In this document: in pieces, positions 41,643 through 52,929 of the stretch | Position numbering within the stretch: position 1 is the first letter of the stretch | How the letters are laid out: every line of letters begins with the position of its first letter | NCBI GenBank assembly: GCA_963730585.1 | Contig: CAVSSL010000006.1 | Location: 62,001 to 126,000, forward strand | Direction of reading: 5' to 3' | Source of the DNA: Pedococcus_A sp963730585 | Lineage (GTDB): Bacteria; Actinomycetota; Actinomycetes; Actinomycetales; Dermatophilaceae | DNA length: 64,000 bases | The notes under the pieces: generated by a model | The model's database searches: none | Told to the model about the DNA's origin: nothing | The model's input: the letters and a program-made list of their open reading frames with translations, nothing else | Program-made: the position numbers and the translations under genes

Positions 41643-41701
41643 TCTTGCCCACCACCCGTCGGGGCGCAGACGAGGTCGGCCGTGCCGTTAGGCTGGCCGC
41701 C

Positions 41702-43561
<1,860 letters not shown>

Positions 43562-43573
43562 CAGGGGCGCGGC

Positions 43574-43924
43574 GTGATCATCGGGGTCGGGATCGACGTC
43601 GTCGACGTCGAGCGCTTCGGGCAGACGCTGGAGCGCACCCCGAGCCTGCGGGAGCGCCTCTTCACCGAGAGCGAGCGCGAGCTGGTGCTCAACTCGCTCG
43701 CCGCACGGTTCGCGGCGAAGGAGGCGCTGGCCAAGGCGCTCGGCGCGCCGGTCGGGCTGCACTGGCACGACTGCACGGTCCACCGCGGCGACGACGGTCG
43801 CCCGCACCTGCAGGTGACGGGCACCGTCGCGGCGCGGGCCGAGGCGCTGGGCGTGCACGCGCTGCACGTCTCGCTGTCGCACGACGCGGGCATCGCGTCG
43901 GCCGTGGTCGTGGCCGAGGGCTGA
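43574..43924 (+). CDS. acpS: Holo-[acyl-carrier-protein] synthase
   Basis: AcpS transfers phosphopantetheine from CoA to acyl carrier protein. The 116-residue product has GVGIDVVDVERF with the Mg-binding Asp at residue 8 and the second motif ARFAAKEALAKALG. LHVSLSHD closes the fold. GTG 43574 follows the glmS stop by 12 bases. Confidence 0.95.
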   Translation: MIIGVGIDVVDVERFGQTLERTPSLRERLFTESERELVLNSLAARFAAKEALAKALGAPVGLHWHDCTVHRGDDGRPHLQVTGTVAARAEALGVHALHVSLSHDAGIASAVVVAEG

Positions 43925-43937
43925 GGAGGAGCACGCT

Positions 43938-45407
43938 GTGATCGAGGCCTGGGGAGCCGACGAGGTGAGGGCCGCGGAGGCGGCCCTCATGGAGACGCTG
44001 CCGGAGGGTGAGCTCATGGCCCGCGCCTCGGCGGGGCTGGCCGAGGTCGCCGCCGCCCGCCTCGAGGAGAGCGGCGGCAACCGCGTCGTGGCCCTGGTCG
44101 GACCCGGCAACAACGGGGGCGACGCGCTGTATGCCGCGGCGTACCTGGCCGAGCACGGGTTCGCCGTGGCGGTCGTGCGGGCCGACTGGCCCGTGCACGA
44201 GGGCGGCCTGGCGGCCGCCCGGGCCGCCGGCGTGCTCGTCGCCGGACCGGGGGAGGAGGCCGGCGACGACTGGCAGGCCCTGCTGGCCGAGGCCGACCTG
44301 GTGCTCGACGGGTTGCTCGGCATCGGGGGCCGCCCGGGCCTGCCCGAGCCTGCCCAGCCGTGGGTCGACGCCGTGCCGGACGACGCCTACGTGCTCGCGG
44401 TCGACCTCCCCTCCGGGCAGGACCCCGCCGGTGTGGAGGCCGTGCCCGACGCGGTGTTCGCCGACGAGACCGTCACGTTCGGGGTGGCCAAGCCGGTGCA
44501 CCTGCTCCCCGCGACCGAGCCGTCCGTGGGTCGGCTCACCGTGGTCGACATCGGGCTCGAGCTCGATGCCCCGTCCGCAGTGCAGCGGGTGACGCGTGAC
44601 GACGTGCCGCGCCTGTGGCCGGTGCCGACCGCCGGCGACGACAAGTACTCCCGCGGGGTGCTCGGTGTCGTCGCCGGGGGAGAGCAGTACACCGGGGCGG
44701 CGATCCTCTGCTGCACGGCCGCGGTCTGCAGCGGGGTCGGCATGGTCCGCTACGTCGGGCCGCCCACCCCCACCAGCCTGGTGCGCGCCACCGTCCCCGA
44801 GGCCGTGACGGGCGAGGGGCAGGTGCAGGCGTGGGTGGTCGGCCCGGGCCTCGACGCGAAGGCCACCGGGGAGTCGGCGGCGCGCCAGCTGGAGGTGGCC
44901 GGGCGGGCGCTCGCCTCCGACCTGCCCGTGCTCGTCGACGCCGGCGGCCTCGACCTGGTCTGGGGCCGGCGGATGGCCCCGACCCTGCTGACGCCCCACG
45001 CCGGCGAGCTGGCGCGCCTGCTGGGCCGGCTCACCGACCGGGAGGTGAGCCGCGAGCAGGTGCAGGTGGCTCCAGTCGAGCATGCCCAGGAGGCGGCCGA
45101 CCTCACCGGCGCCACCGTGCTGCTCAAGGGCTCGACGACCCTGGTCGTGCCGCCGTCGGACAGCGGCTCGGCGGTGCGCTCGCAGAACGACGCCCCGGCC
45201 TGGCTCGCCACGGCGGGGGCGGGTGACGTGCTGGCCGGCCTGGCCGGCACCCTGCTCGCCGCAGGGCTCGACCCCCTGACGGCAGGCAGCCTGGCCGCCC
45301 TCGTGCACGGAGTGGCCGCGGACGCCGCCAACCCCGGCGGCCCGGTGCGCGCCATGTCCGTGGCACACGGCATACCGGGCACCGTCGCCGCTCTTCTCGC
45401 GCGCTGA
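43938..45407 (+). CDS. nnr: Bifunctional NAD(P)HX epimerase / ADP-dependent dehydratase
   Basis: Nnr repairs hydrated NAD(P)H. Residues about 1-210 are the YjeF-N epimerase (VGPGNNGGDALYAA and PSGQDPAGVE), and residues about 220-489 the ribokinase-like dehydratase (LTPHAGELARLLGRL, LKGSTTLV, TAGAGDVLAGLAGTLLA). GTG start at 43938 with GAGGAG upstream. Order glmS-nnr-alr is shared with M. tuberculosis. Confidence 0.95.
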   Translation: MIEAWGADEVRAAEAALMETLPEGELMARASAGLAEVAAARLEESGGNRVVALVGPGNNGGDALYAAAYLAEHGFAVAVVRADWPVHEGGLAAARAAGVLVAGPGEEAGDDWQALLAEADLVLDGLLGIGGRPGLPEPAQPWVDAVPDDAYVLAVDLPSGQDPAGVEAVPDAVFADETVTFGVAKPVHLLPATEPSVGRLTVVDIGLELDAPSAVQRVTRDDVPRLWPVPTAGDDKYSRGVLGVVAGGEQYTGAAILCCTAAVCSGVGMVRYVGPPTPTSLVRATVPEAVTGEGQVQAWVVGPGLDAKATGESAARQLEVAGRALASDLPVLVDAGGLDLVWGRRMAPTLLTPHAGELARLLGRLTDREVSREQVQVAPVEHAQEAADLTGATVLLKGSTTLVVPPSDSGSAVRSQNDAPAWLATAGAGDVLAGLAGTLLAAGLDPLTAGSLAALVHGVAADAANPGGPVRAMSVAHGIPGTVAALLAR

Positions 45408-45460
45408 GACGGCGCCCACCCGGCGCGGCAGCCGGGGCCCGGTCTGACAGACTGGACGCG

Positions 45461-46657
45461 ATGAGCGCCGACGCACTGACCAGCACCGTTGCCCAGGCCC
45501 CGCCGGGGCTCCCCGCCTGCGCGCAGGTCGACCTCGACGCCATCCGCGACAACGTGGCCGTGCTGGACGAGCTGGCCGGATCGGCCGAGGTGATGGCCGT
45601 CGTCAAGGCCGACGCCTACGGCCACGGCCTGGTCCCCGCCGCCCGCGCGGCCCTGCGCGGAGGCGCCACCTGGCTGGGTGTCGCCCAGCTGCCCGAGGCC
45701 GTCGAGCTGCGCCAGGCGGGCATCGACGTGCCCGTGCTGAGCTGGCTCCACGTGCCCGGCCAGGACTTCACCGAGGCGGTGCGGCTCGGCATCGACCTGT
45801 CAGTCTCGACACCGTGGGCGCTCGACGCCATCGCCACGACCGCACGCCGCGAGGGCGTCACCGCCCGCATCCACCTCAAGGTCGACACCGGCCTCGGCCG
45901 CAACGGCGCCTGGGGCGACGAGCTCGACGCCCTCGCCGCCGCCATCGGCCCGCTGCAGGCGGAGGGCGTGCTGACCCTGGTGGGCGTCTTCTCGCACTTC
46001 GCCTACGCCGACGCGCCGCAGCACCCCACCGTGAAGGCCCAGCAGGAGCGCTTCGACGAGGTGCTCGCCGACCTCGAGCGGGCCGGGCTGGCGCCGCAGG
46101 TGCGCCACCTGTCCAACTCGGCGGCCACCCTGACGAACCCGTCCGCGCAGTACGACCTCGTGCGCCCCGGCCTCGCCGTCTACGGGCTCTCGCCGGTGCC
46201 CGACCTCGGCGCCCCCGAGGGCTACGGGCTGCGGGAGGCGATGCGCCTGGTGTCACACCTGTCGTCGGTGAAGCCGTGCCCGGCCGGCCAGGGCATCTCC
46301 TACGGCCACACCTACACGACGCCCGCCGAGACCCTGCTGGGCCTGGTCCCGATGGGGTACGCCGACGGCATACCGCGGGCCGCCAGCAGCGTGGGGCCCG
46401 CCCTCGTGGGCGGGCGGCGGCTGTCCATCGCCGGCCGCGTGTGCATGGACCAGTTCGTGCTCGACCTCGGGGCCGACTACGACGGCGCAGCGGGCGACGA
46501 GGTGGTGCTGTTCGGCCAGGGCGCCGCCGGCGAGCCGACGGCGCAGGACTGGGCCGTGGCCACCGACACCATCAACTACGAGATCGTCACCCGCGTCGGC
46601 GGCCGCGTGCCGCGCGTCTACATCGGTGAAGGCTCGGCGGCGGAGGGCTCGGCATGA
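45461..46657 (+). CDS. alr: Alanine racemase
   Basis: PLP enzyme supplying D-alanine for peptidoglycan. Lys49 in AVVKADAYGHG binds PLP; RVCMDQFVLDL near residue 325 lies by the second active-site Tyr; YGLSPVPD and ISYGHTYTT are conserved. Length 398. It overlaps the hydrolase start by ATGA. Confidence 0.96.
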   Translation: MSADALTSTVAQAPPGLPACAQVDLDAIRDNVAVLDELAGSAEVMAVVKADAYGHGLVPAARAALRGGATWLGVAQLPEAVELRQAGIDVPVLSWLHVPGQDFTEAVRLGIDLSVSTPWALDAIATTARREGVTARIHLKVDTGLGRNGAWGDELDALAAAIGPLQAEGVLTLVGVFSHFAYADAPQHPTVKAQQERFDEVLADLERAGLAPQVRHLSNSAATLTNPSAQYDLVRPGLAVYGLSPVPDLGAPEGYGLREAMRLVSHLSSVKPCPAGQGISYGHTYTTPAETLLGLVPMGYADGIPRAASSVGPALVGGRRLSIAGRVCMDQFVLDLGADYDGAAGDEVVLFGQGAAGEPTAQDWAVATDTINYEIVTRVGGRVPRVYIGEGSAAEGSA

Positions 46658-47835
46658 GCCCCCGCCAGGGCAACACCGTCCTCGGGCTGGGCCTCGGCCT
46701 GGCCGCCGCCGGCGCCGCCACGGCGGCCGGCATCGCGGCCGAGCGGGTGACCAAGAGCCGTCGCAAGGCCCTGCTGACGCTGACCCCGGAGGGCCTCTAC
46801 GACCACACGCCCGACAAGGAGCTGGTGGTCATCGCCACCGACGGCGTGCCCCTGCACGTCGAGGTCGACGAGCCCGACCCGGGAGCCGCCCACCCCGACC
46901 ACCCCACGGTGGTCTTCAGCCACGGCTACACGCTCAGCCTCAAGGCGTGGGTGCTCCAGCGCCGCGCGCTCGTCCAGGCCGGCTACCGCGTGGTGCTGTG
47001 GGACCAGCGCAGCCACGGGCAGTCCGAGCGGGGCTCCCGTGACTCCTGCACCATCGAGCAGCTCGGGCGCGACCTGCACAGCGTGATCGCCGAGGTGGCT
47101 CCGGAGGGCCGGCTCGTCCTCGTCGGCCACTCGATGGGCGGGATGACCGTCATGGCCCTCGCCGAGCAGTTCCCGGACGTCGTCCGCGAGCGGGTGATCG
47201 CCGCCGCCTTCGTCGCCACCAGCGCGGGCGGGCGCAACATGGTCACGCTCGGGTTCGGCCAGTTCCTCGGCCGCATGCTCGGGCGCGTCGGGCCGCGCGT
47301 GCTCGACCAGCTCGGCACCCGCCAGGACTGGCTCAACAGCGTGCGCCACCTCGGCCGCGACCTCGAGGACTTCGTCGTCGAGCGCTACAGCTTCGCCTCC
47401 CCGGTCTCGCCGGCGGCGGTCCGCTACACGGGCGACATGATCTTCCGCACGCCGTTCAGCGTGATGTCGGACTTCCTGCCCTCGATCGACATCCACGACA
47501 AGCGTGACGCGCTGGCCCAGTTCCACGGCATCGAGACCCTCGTGGTCAACGGCAGCGCGGACCTGCTCACCCCGCCCGAGCACAGCGAGGAGATCGTGCG
47601 GCTCATCCCGGGCGCCGAGCACGTGGTGATCAACGAGGCAGGCCACATCATCATGCTCGAGCACCCCGAGGTCGTGACCGGGCTGCTGCTCTCGCTGGTC
47701 GAGCGCGGGCTGCGGGCCGCTGACGCCGGGCTGCACGTCGAGCGCAAGCCGCGGGTGCGCCGCACGCTGACCGACGTGGCCAAGCGCCGCAAGGTCGCGC
47801 AGGCCCGGGGGAGGGGGCGCCATGAGGCCCCCTGA
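46654..47835 (+). CDS. Alpha/beta hydrolase
   Basis: A 393-residue hydrolase with a short N-terminal hydrophobic segment (about 8-30). Oxyanion region VVFSHGYTLS, nucleophile Ser in GHSMGG (about residue 165), Asp and catalytic His in GHIIMLEHPE near residue 333. It sits in the alr-tsaE interval as in many actinobacteria, where it is annotated only as hydrolase. Substrate unknown. Confidence 0.92.
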   Translation: MSPRQGNTVLGLGLGLAAAGAATAAGIAAERVTKSRRKALLTLTPEGLYDHTPDKELVVIATDGVPLHVEVDEPDPGAAHPDHPTVVFSHGYTLSLKAWVLQRRALVQAGYRVVLWDQRSHGQSERGSRDSCTIEQLGRDLHSVIAEVAPEGRLVLVGHSMGGMTVMALAEQFPDVVRERVIAAAFVATSAGGRNMVTLGFGQFLGRMLGRVGPRVLDQLGTRQDWLNSVRHLGRDLEDFVVERYSFASPVSPAAVRYTGDMIFRTPFSVMSDFLPSIDIHDKRDALAQFHGIETLVVNGSADLLTPPEHSEEIVRLIPGAEHVVINEAGHIIMLEHPEVVTGLLLSLVERGLRAADAGLHVERKPRVRRTLTDVAKRRKVAQARGRGRHEAP

Positions 47836-48304
47836 GGTGGTGCTCCGCACCGCGGAGGAGACCCGGGCGTGGGGCGAGCGGCTCGGCCGCCTGCTGCGCG
47901 CCGGCGACCTCGTCGTGCTCACCGGTGACCTCGGCGCCGGCAAGACCACCCTGACCCAGGGCATCGCCGAGGGGCTCGGCGTGCGCGGCCCCATCACGTC
48001 GCCGACGTTCGTCATCGCCCGGGTGCACCCCTCGCTGGTGGACGGCCCCGCCCTGGTCCACGTCGACGCCTACCGGCTGGGCGGGTTCGCCGAGCTCGAC
48101 GACCTCGACCTCGACACCTCGATCGAGGACTCGGTCACGATCGTCGAGTGGGGCCACGGGCTGGCCGAGGGCCTCGCCGAGGACCGGCTCGAGATCACCC
48201 TGAGCGGCGAGGACGAGCGCCGCGCCACCGTCACCGCCTCCGGCCCCCGGTGGGAGGGTGAGCAGGCCCGCGAGCTGCTCGGCGCACTGGTCGACGTACC
48301 CTGA
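47822..48304 (+). CDS. tsaE: tRNA t6A threonylcarbamoyladenosine synthesis ATPase TsaE
   Basis: TsaE is the ATPase partner of TsaB/TsaD in t6A37 modification. The 160-residue product has Walker A GDLGAGKTT (about 35-43), SPTFVIARVH and the HVDAYRLGG motif. It overlaps the hydrolase end by 14 bases and precedes tsaB by five. Confidence 0.96.
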   Translation: MRPPEVVLRTAEETRAWGERLGRLLRAGDLVVLTGDLGAGKTTLTQGIAEGLGVRGPITSPTFVIARVHPSLVDGPALVHVDAYRLGGFAELDDLDLDTSIEDSVTIVEWGHGLAEGLAEDRLEITLSGEDERRATVTASGPRWEGEQARELLGALVDVP

Positions 48305-48309
48305 ACGCC

Positions 48310-49023
48310 GTGCTCCTGCTCGCCATCGACACCTCCACGTCCGCCATCGCCGTCGCCCTGCACGACGGGGAGCGCGTGCTGGCCGAGCGCTCCACCATCG
48401 ACGCCCGGCACCACACCGAGCACGTCGCCCCCAGCATCACCGCCGTCCTCGAGGAGGCGGGTCGCGCCGCCGCCGACGTGACGACGGTGGCGGTGGGCGT
48501 CGGCCCGGGCCCGTTCACCGGCCTGCGGGTCGGCATGGTGACCGCCACCGTCTTCGGCCACGCCCGCGGGGTCCCCGTGCACGGCGTCTGCAGCCTCGAC
48601 GCGCTCGCCCACGAAGCCGCCACCACCGGCGTGGTCGCGGGCGAGTTCGTGGTCGCCACCGACGCGCGCCGCAAGGAGGTCTACTGGGCCCGGTATGCCG
48701 TGGAGCCGGCTGACGGGGGCGCGCGCGCCCGCCGCCTCACGGACCCCGCCGTCGACTACCCCGCCACCGTGGCGGAGCGGCTCGACGGAGCCCCGGTCGT
48801 GGGCCGCGGCGCGCTGCTCTACCCCGACCTCCTCGGCCGACTGACCGGTCCACCGTCCGGCCCGCTCGACGTCAGCGCCGGGCACCTGGCAGCGGTGGCG
48901 CTGCGGGCGCTGGAGGAGGGCGCCACGCTGCCCGTGGAGCCGCTGTACCTGCGCCGGCCTGACGCCGCCCCGTCGCACCCACGCAAGCCGGTGACGCAGG
49001 CCGCGCCGCACGGGAGGGCCTGA
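48310..49023 (+). CDS. tsaB: tRNA t6A modification protein TsaB
   Basis: TsaB is the scaffold partner of TsaD. The N-terminal ASKHA motif LLAIDTSTSAIAVAL is present and GPGPFTGLRVGM is the family block, while the metal-binding His pair of TsaD is absent, as expected. The product is 237 residues from a GTG. Adjacent to rimI. Confidence 0.95.
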   Translation: MLLLAIDTSTSAIAVALHDGERVLAERSTIDARHHTEHVAPSITAVLEEAGRAAADVTTVAVGVGPGPFTGLRVGMVTATVFGHARGVPVHGVCSLDALAHEAATTGVVAGEFVVATDARRKEVYWARYAVEPADGGARARRLTDPAVDYPATVAERLDGAPVVGRGALLYPDLLGRLTGPPSGPLDVSAGHLAAVALRALEEGATLPVEPLYLRRPDAAPSHPRKPVTQAAPHGRA

Positions 49024-49024
49024 G

Positions 49025-49495
49025 ATGGTCCTGCGCGAGCTGCGCTGGACCGACATCGACGAGCTCGCCGCCCTCGAGCGCGAGCTCTTCCCGCACGACG
49101 CCTGGACCGAGCCGACCTGGTGGGCGGAGCTCGCCGGACGTCCTCGCCGTGACTACGTCGTGGAGGAGGACGCCGAGGGCATCGCCGGCTACGCCGGGCT
49201 CGACGTGGGCAGCGAGGTCGCCGATGTGATGACCATCGCCGTGGCACCGCGTGCGCAGGGCCGGGGCCTGGGCGCCGCGCTGCTCCAGGAGCTCGTCGAC
49301 CGGGCCCGTGGGCGCGGCGCCGAGTACCTCATGCTCGAGGTCCGTGACGACAACCTGCCGGCGCGGCGCCTGTACGAGCGGGCCGGCTTCGAGCGCCTGA
49401 CCACCCGCCGCCGCTACTACCAGCCCGGGGACGTGGACGCCCACATCCTGCGGCTGGCCCTGTCCAGCCCGACAGACCAGGAGGACAGCCCGTGA
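49025..49495 (+). CDS. rimI: Ribosomal protein S18-alanine N-acetyltransferase
   Basis: A 156-residue GNAT enzyme: IAVAPRAQGRGLGAALLQEL binds acetyl-CoA, and LMLEVRDDNLPARRLYERAGFE is the C-terminal block. RimI acetylates the S18 N-terminus in E. coli; the location between tsaB and tsaD is the conserved one. ATG 49025 follows the tsaB stop by one base. Confidence 0.94.
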   Translation: MVLRELRWTDIDELAALERELFPHDAWTEPTWWAELAGRPRRDYVVEEDAEGIAGYAGLDVGSEVADVMTIAVAPRAQGRGLGAALLQELVDRARGRGAEYLMLEVRDDNLPARRLYERAGFERLTTRRRYYQPGDVDAHILRLALSSPTDQEDSP

Positions 49496-50541
49496 GTGCC
49501 GACCAGCCCCTCGTGCTGGGCATCGAGACCTCGTGCGACGAGACCGGTGTCGGCATCGTGCGCGGCGAGGAGCTGCTCGTCGACGCCATCGCCAGCAGCG
49601 TCGACGAGCACGCCCGCTTCGGGGGCGTCGTGCCCGAGGTGGCCAGCCGGGCCCACCTCGAGGCGATGGTGCCGACCATCGAGCGGGCCTGCACGCAGGC
49701 CGGGGTGCGGTTGTCGGACCTCGACGCCATCTCCGTGACCTCCGGCCCGGGCCTCGCCGGCGCGCTCATGGTCGGCGTCGCGGCCGCGAAGTCGCTGGCG
49801 GTCGCCCTCGGGGTGCCGCTCTACGGCGTCAACCACCTCGCATCGCACGTGGCGGTCGACATCGTCGAGCACGGCCCCCTCCCGGAGCCGACCCTTGCGC
49901 TGCTGGTCTCGGGCGGCCACTCATCGCTGCTTCTGGTGCCCGACGTCACCCACGACGTGCAGTCGCTGGGCTCCTCCATCGACGACGCCGCCGGCGAGGC
50001 CTTCGACAAGGTGGCCCGGGTGCTCGGCCTGCCCTTCCCGGGTGGCCCGCACATCGACCGGGCCGCCCGGGAGGGCGACTCCGTGGCCATCGACTTCCCC
50101 CGCGGGCTGACCTCGGGCCGCGACATGGAGCGCCACCGCTTCGACTTCTCCTTCTCGGGCCTCAAGACCGCGGTGGCCCGCTGGGTCGAGGCGCGGGAGC
50201 GCTCCGGCGAGCCGGTGCCCGTGGCCGACGTCGCGGCCAGCTTCCAGGAGGCCGTCGTCGACGTGCTGACCCGCAAGGCCGTCCTGGCCTGCCGCGAGAA
50301 CGGCGTCGAGAACCTCCAGATCGGCGGCGGTGTGGCAGCGAACTCCCGCCTGCGGGCGATGGCGCAGGAGCGCTGCGACGCTGCGGGCATCGCCCTCCGG
50401 GTTCCGCGGCCCGGTCTGTGCACCGACAACGGCGCCATGGTCGCCGCGCTGGGGGCGCAGATGGTGCTCAAGGGCCGCACGCCGTCAGACCTGTCGCTCC
50501 CGGCCGACTCCTCGATGCCGGTCACGTCGGTCCAGGCCTGA
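49492..50541 (+). CDS. tsaD: tRNA t6A threonylcarbamoyl transferase TsaD
   Basis: TsaD transfers the threonylcarbamoyl group to A37 of ANN-decoding tRNAs. The metal motif HLASH occupies residues 115-119, preceded by ETSCDETGVG at the start. FSFSGLKTAV and GGGVAANSRLR are conserved. Length 349. GTG 49492 overlaps the rimI stop. Confidence 0.97.
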   Translation: MSADQPLVLGIETSCDETGVGIVRGEELLVDAIASSVDEHARFGGVVPEVASRAHLEAMVPTIERACTQAGVRLSDLDAISVTSGPGLAGALMVGVAAAKSLAVALGVPLYGVNHLASHVAVDIVEHGPLPEPTLALLVSGGHSSLLLVPDVTHDVQSLGSSIDDAAGEAFDKVARVLGLPFPGGPHIDRAAREGDSVAIDFPRGLTSGRDMERHRFDFSFSGLKTAVARWVEARERSGEPVPVADVAASFQEAVVDVLTRKAVLACRENGVENLQIGGGVAANSRLRAMAQERCDAAGIALRVPRPGLCTDNGAMVAALGAQMVLKGRTPSDLSLPADSSMPVTSVQA

Positions 50542-50543
50542 GC

Positions 50544-51881
50544 TCAGCTCCCGCAGGAGGCGAGCCCGAGGCGGGTCTTGAGGGCGAGCACGCGCACCAC
50601 GGAGGCGTTGACCTGCTTGCTGAAGGCGGGGCTGGCCTTCATCTTCGCCGTGATCGCCGACCGCATGGCGGGAGCCTGCGCGGCGTTCGCGGTCAGCACG
50701 ACGTCGCCGCCCGCCGCGATGAACCGCGTGGCGCGCTCGCCCACGGGCACCGAGGCCACCGCCTGGGCCGCGCCGACGTCGTCGGTGATGACCACCCCGT
50801 CGAAGCCGAGCCGCTCGCGCAGCAGGTCGGTGACGATGGCCTTCGAGAACATCGCCCGGTTCTCGGGGTCGAGCCGCGGGTACCGCGCCGATGACACCAT
50901 CACCAGGGGCGCCCCGGCCCGTATGCCGTCGCGGAAGGGCTCGAGGTAGGGGTCCGTGGTCGACGCGGTCCGGTCGGTGGTGCCCGACGCGGTGAGGTCG
51001 GTGTTGCCCGTGACGCGGCCCAGCCCGGGGAAGTGCTTGACCGTGGGCGCCACGTCGGCGGCGAGCGAGCCGCGGACGAACGCCGCGGCATACCGTCCGT
51101 TGGCCTGGGGGTCGCCGGGCACGAAGTCGCGGCGGTGGCGACCGATCGGGTCGTTGGCGGCGCCGAGGGAGGTCGGCACGGTGTCGGCGACCGGGGCGAG
51201 GTTGACGTTGACCCCCGCGCGCGCCAGCTCCCGCGACCACGTGCGGGCGTTGGCCTGGAGGGCTGTGGCTCCCGTGGTGGCCTGCGTGCGCGCCGACGGG
51301 ATGCGGGTGAAGCCGTCACCGCGCAGCTGCTGCACCTGGCCGCCCTCCTGGTCGGCGGCGATGAGCAGGCCGACGCCACCGGTGGCGGCCCGGCCGGTCT
51401 CGGTGGCCTGCTGGAGGCGTTGGGCGACCTGGCGCACCGTCGCCGAGCCCTGCCAGCCGCCGAGGTAGATGACACCCCCGAGGTGGTCGCGGGCCACCTG
51501 CCGGGCGAGCGCCCGCGAGCTGCCGGTCGGCTGCAGCCCCACCATGAGGAGCTGCCCCACGCGCTGCGACGGCGTCAGCCTCGCCGCAAGGCGTTCGGCG
51601 CACGACGCGGTGCGGGTCGGTGTGCTGCTGGTGGAGGTGGCCGACGTGGGGCTCGCCGTGGTGGTCGACGGCGTCGGGGCGGTGATGGACCGAGCGGGGC
51701 TCGTGGTGCTGCCGGCGGTGGTCGACCCGCCGGACCCGGCGCCGCCCTGGCAGGCGGCTGCGCCGAGCAGGGCGAGGGCCATCGTCGAGGCGCCCAGCAG
51801 GCGGGCGGCGCGACCACGGCGGGCCGATCGGGGGGTCGTCGTCGCAGGGCTGGCCGTCGCAGGGCTGGTCGTCGCGGACAT
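50544..51881 (-). CDS. Glycoside hydrolase family 3 lipoprotein (beta-N-acetylhexosaminidase type)
   Basis: A 445-residue exported enzyme with a lipobox LLGAAAC at about residues 34-40, then a Ser/Thr-rich linker of about 60 residues and a GH3 domain. KHFPGLG binds the -1 sugar and GVVITDDVGA carries the nucleophilic Asp, in the single-domain NagZ-like form. It likely removes N-acetylglucosamine from peptidoglycan fragments outside the membrane. Starts at ATG 51881, divergent from the nucleoside hydrolase. Confidence 0.92.
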   Translation of the reverse strand: MSATTSPATASPATTTPRSARRGRAARLLGASTMALALLGAAACQGGAGSGGSTTAGSTTSPARSITAPTPSTTTASPTSATSTSSTPTRTASCAERLAARLTPSQRVGQLLMVGLQPTGSSRALARQVARDHLGGVIYLGGWQGSATVRQVAQRLQQATETGRAATGGVGLLIAADQEGGQVQQLRGDGFTRIPSARTQATTGATALQANARTWSRELARAGVNVNLAPVADTVPTSLGAANDPIGRHRRDFVPGDPQANGRYAAAFVRGSLAADVAPTVKHFPGLGRVTGNTDLTASGTTDRTASTTDPYLEPFRDGIRAGAPLVMVSSARYPRLDPENRAMFSKAIVTDLLRERLGFDGVVITDDVGAAQAVASVPVGERATRFIAAGGDVVLTANAAQAPAMRSAITAKMKASPAFSKQVNASVVRVLALKTRLGLASCGS

Positions 51882-51936
51882 CCGGTCGAACCTATCCCGC
51901 CGTGCCCCCACGGGCCGAACCCGTAGGCTCCGGGGC

Positions 51937-52929
51937 GTGGCAGCCGACAGCCGACCCGTGGTCCTCGACGTCGACACCGGGGTGGACGACGCCTGCGCCA
52001 TCCTGCTGGCCGCACGCCATCCGGGGCTCGACCTGTGCGCGGTGACCTGTGTCGGCGGCAACGCGCCGGTCGACGCCGTCGTCACCAACACCCTGACCGT
52101 GCTGGAGGCTGCGGGACGGCTCGACGTGCCGGTGGCGAGGGGCGCGGCCCGCCCGCTGCTGGAGCACCCTGTCAACGCAGCCCACGTGCACGGGGCCGAC
52201 GGCATGGGTGACCTCGACTGGGCCAAGTCGCCGGCGTCACCCGACCCCCGCCACGCGGTCGAGCTGCTGCGCGACCTCCTCCTCGAGGCGGCGGCCAGCG
52301 GCGACCCCGACGACCGCATCACGCTCATCCCGCTCGCCCCGATGACCAACGTGGCCCTGCTGCTGCGCACCTGGCCCGAGGCGGCCGCCGGGCTGCGCGA
52401 GATCGTGTTCATGGGCGGAGCCGCCCACGTCGGCAACGCGACGGCATCGGCCGAGTTCAACGTCTTCCACGACCCGGAGGCGGCGGCGGTGGTGCTCGAT
52501 GCCGCGGGCCAGCTCGGCGTGAACGTGACGATGTACGGACTCGACGTCTTCTACGACCCGCGGGTCTCCCGCGAGGAGGCGCAGGCGATGGTGGCCCGCG
52601 GCGGCCGGGGCGCGGCCGAGCTGGGCGGGCGCCTCATCGCCTTCCAGTGCGAGCGCTTCGACAGCACCGCGGCCACCATCGGCGACGCCGGCGCGGTCTG
52701 CGCGGTCATCGACCCGTCCGCCGTGCGCACCGAGCGGCTGCCCGTGCGGGTCGAGCTCGCCGGCACCTGGTCGCGCGGCCGGACGATCGTCGACCGCCGC
52801 GACTGGTCGGGCGACATGGCCCACGACCCCCACGGAGCCTCGCCGTCGCTGGTCGACGTGTGCCTCGACGTCGAGGCCGATCGCTTCGCCCGGCTCTGGG
52901 TCGACACGCTGACGGGCGGTGAGGGCTGA
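51937..52929 (+). CDS. Inosine/uridine-preferring nucleoside hydrolase
   Basis: A 330-residue N-ribohydrolase. The calcium site DVDTGVDDA is at about residues 10-18, LAPMTNVA at about 128 and EFNVFHDPEAA at about 172 are typical. It frees ribose and base from nucleosides; the ribose can be used by the downstream kinase. TAGGCT at 51924-51929 is seven bases before GTG 51937, fitting a leaderless mRNA. Confidence 0.94.
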   Translation: MAADSRPVVLDVDTGVDDACAILLAARHPGLDLCAVTCVGGNAPVDAVVTNTLTVLEAAGRLDVPVARGAARPLLEHPVNAAHVHGADGMGDLDWAKSPASPDPRHAVELLRDLLLEAAASGDPDDRITLIPLAPMTNVALLLRTWPEAAAGLREIVFMGGAAHVGNATASAEFNVFHDPEAAAVVLDAAGQLGVNVTMYGLDVFYDPRVSREEAQAMVARGGRGAAELGGRLIAFQCERFDSTAATIGDAGAVCAVIDPSAVRTERLPVRVELAGTWSRGRTIVDRRDWSGDMAHDPHGASPSLVDVCLDVEADRFARLWVDTLTGGEG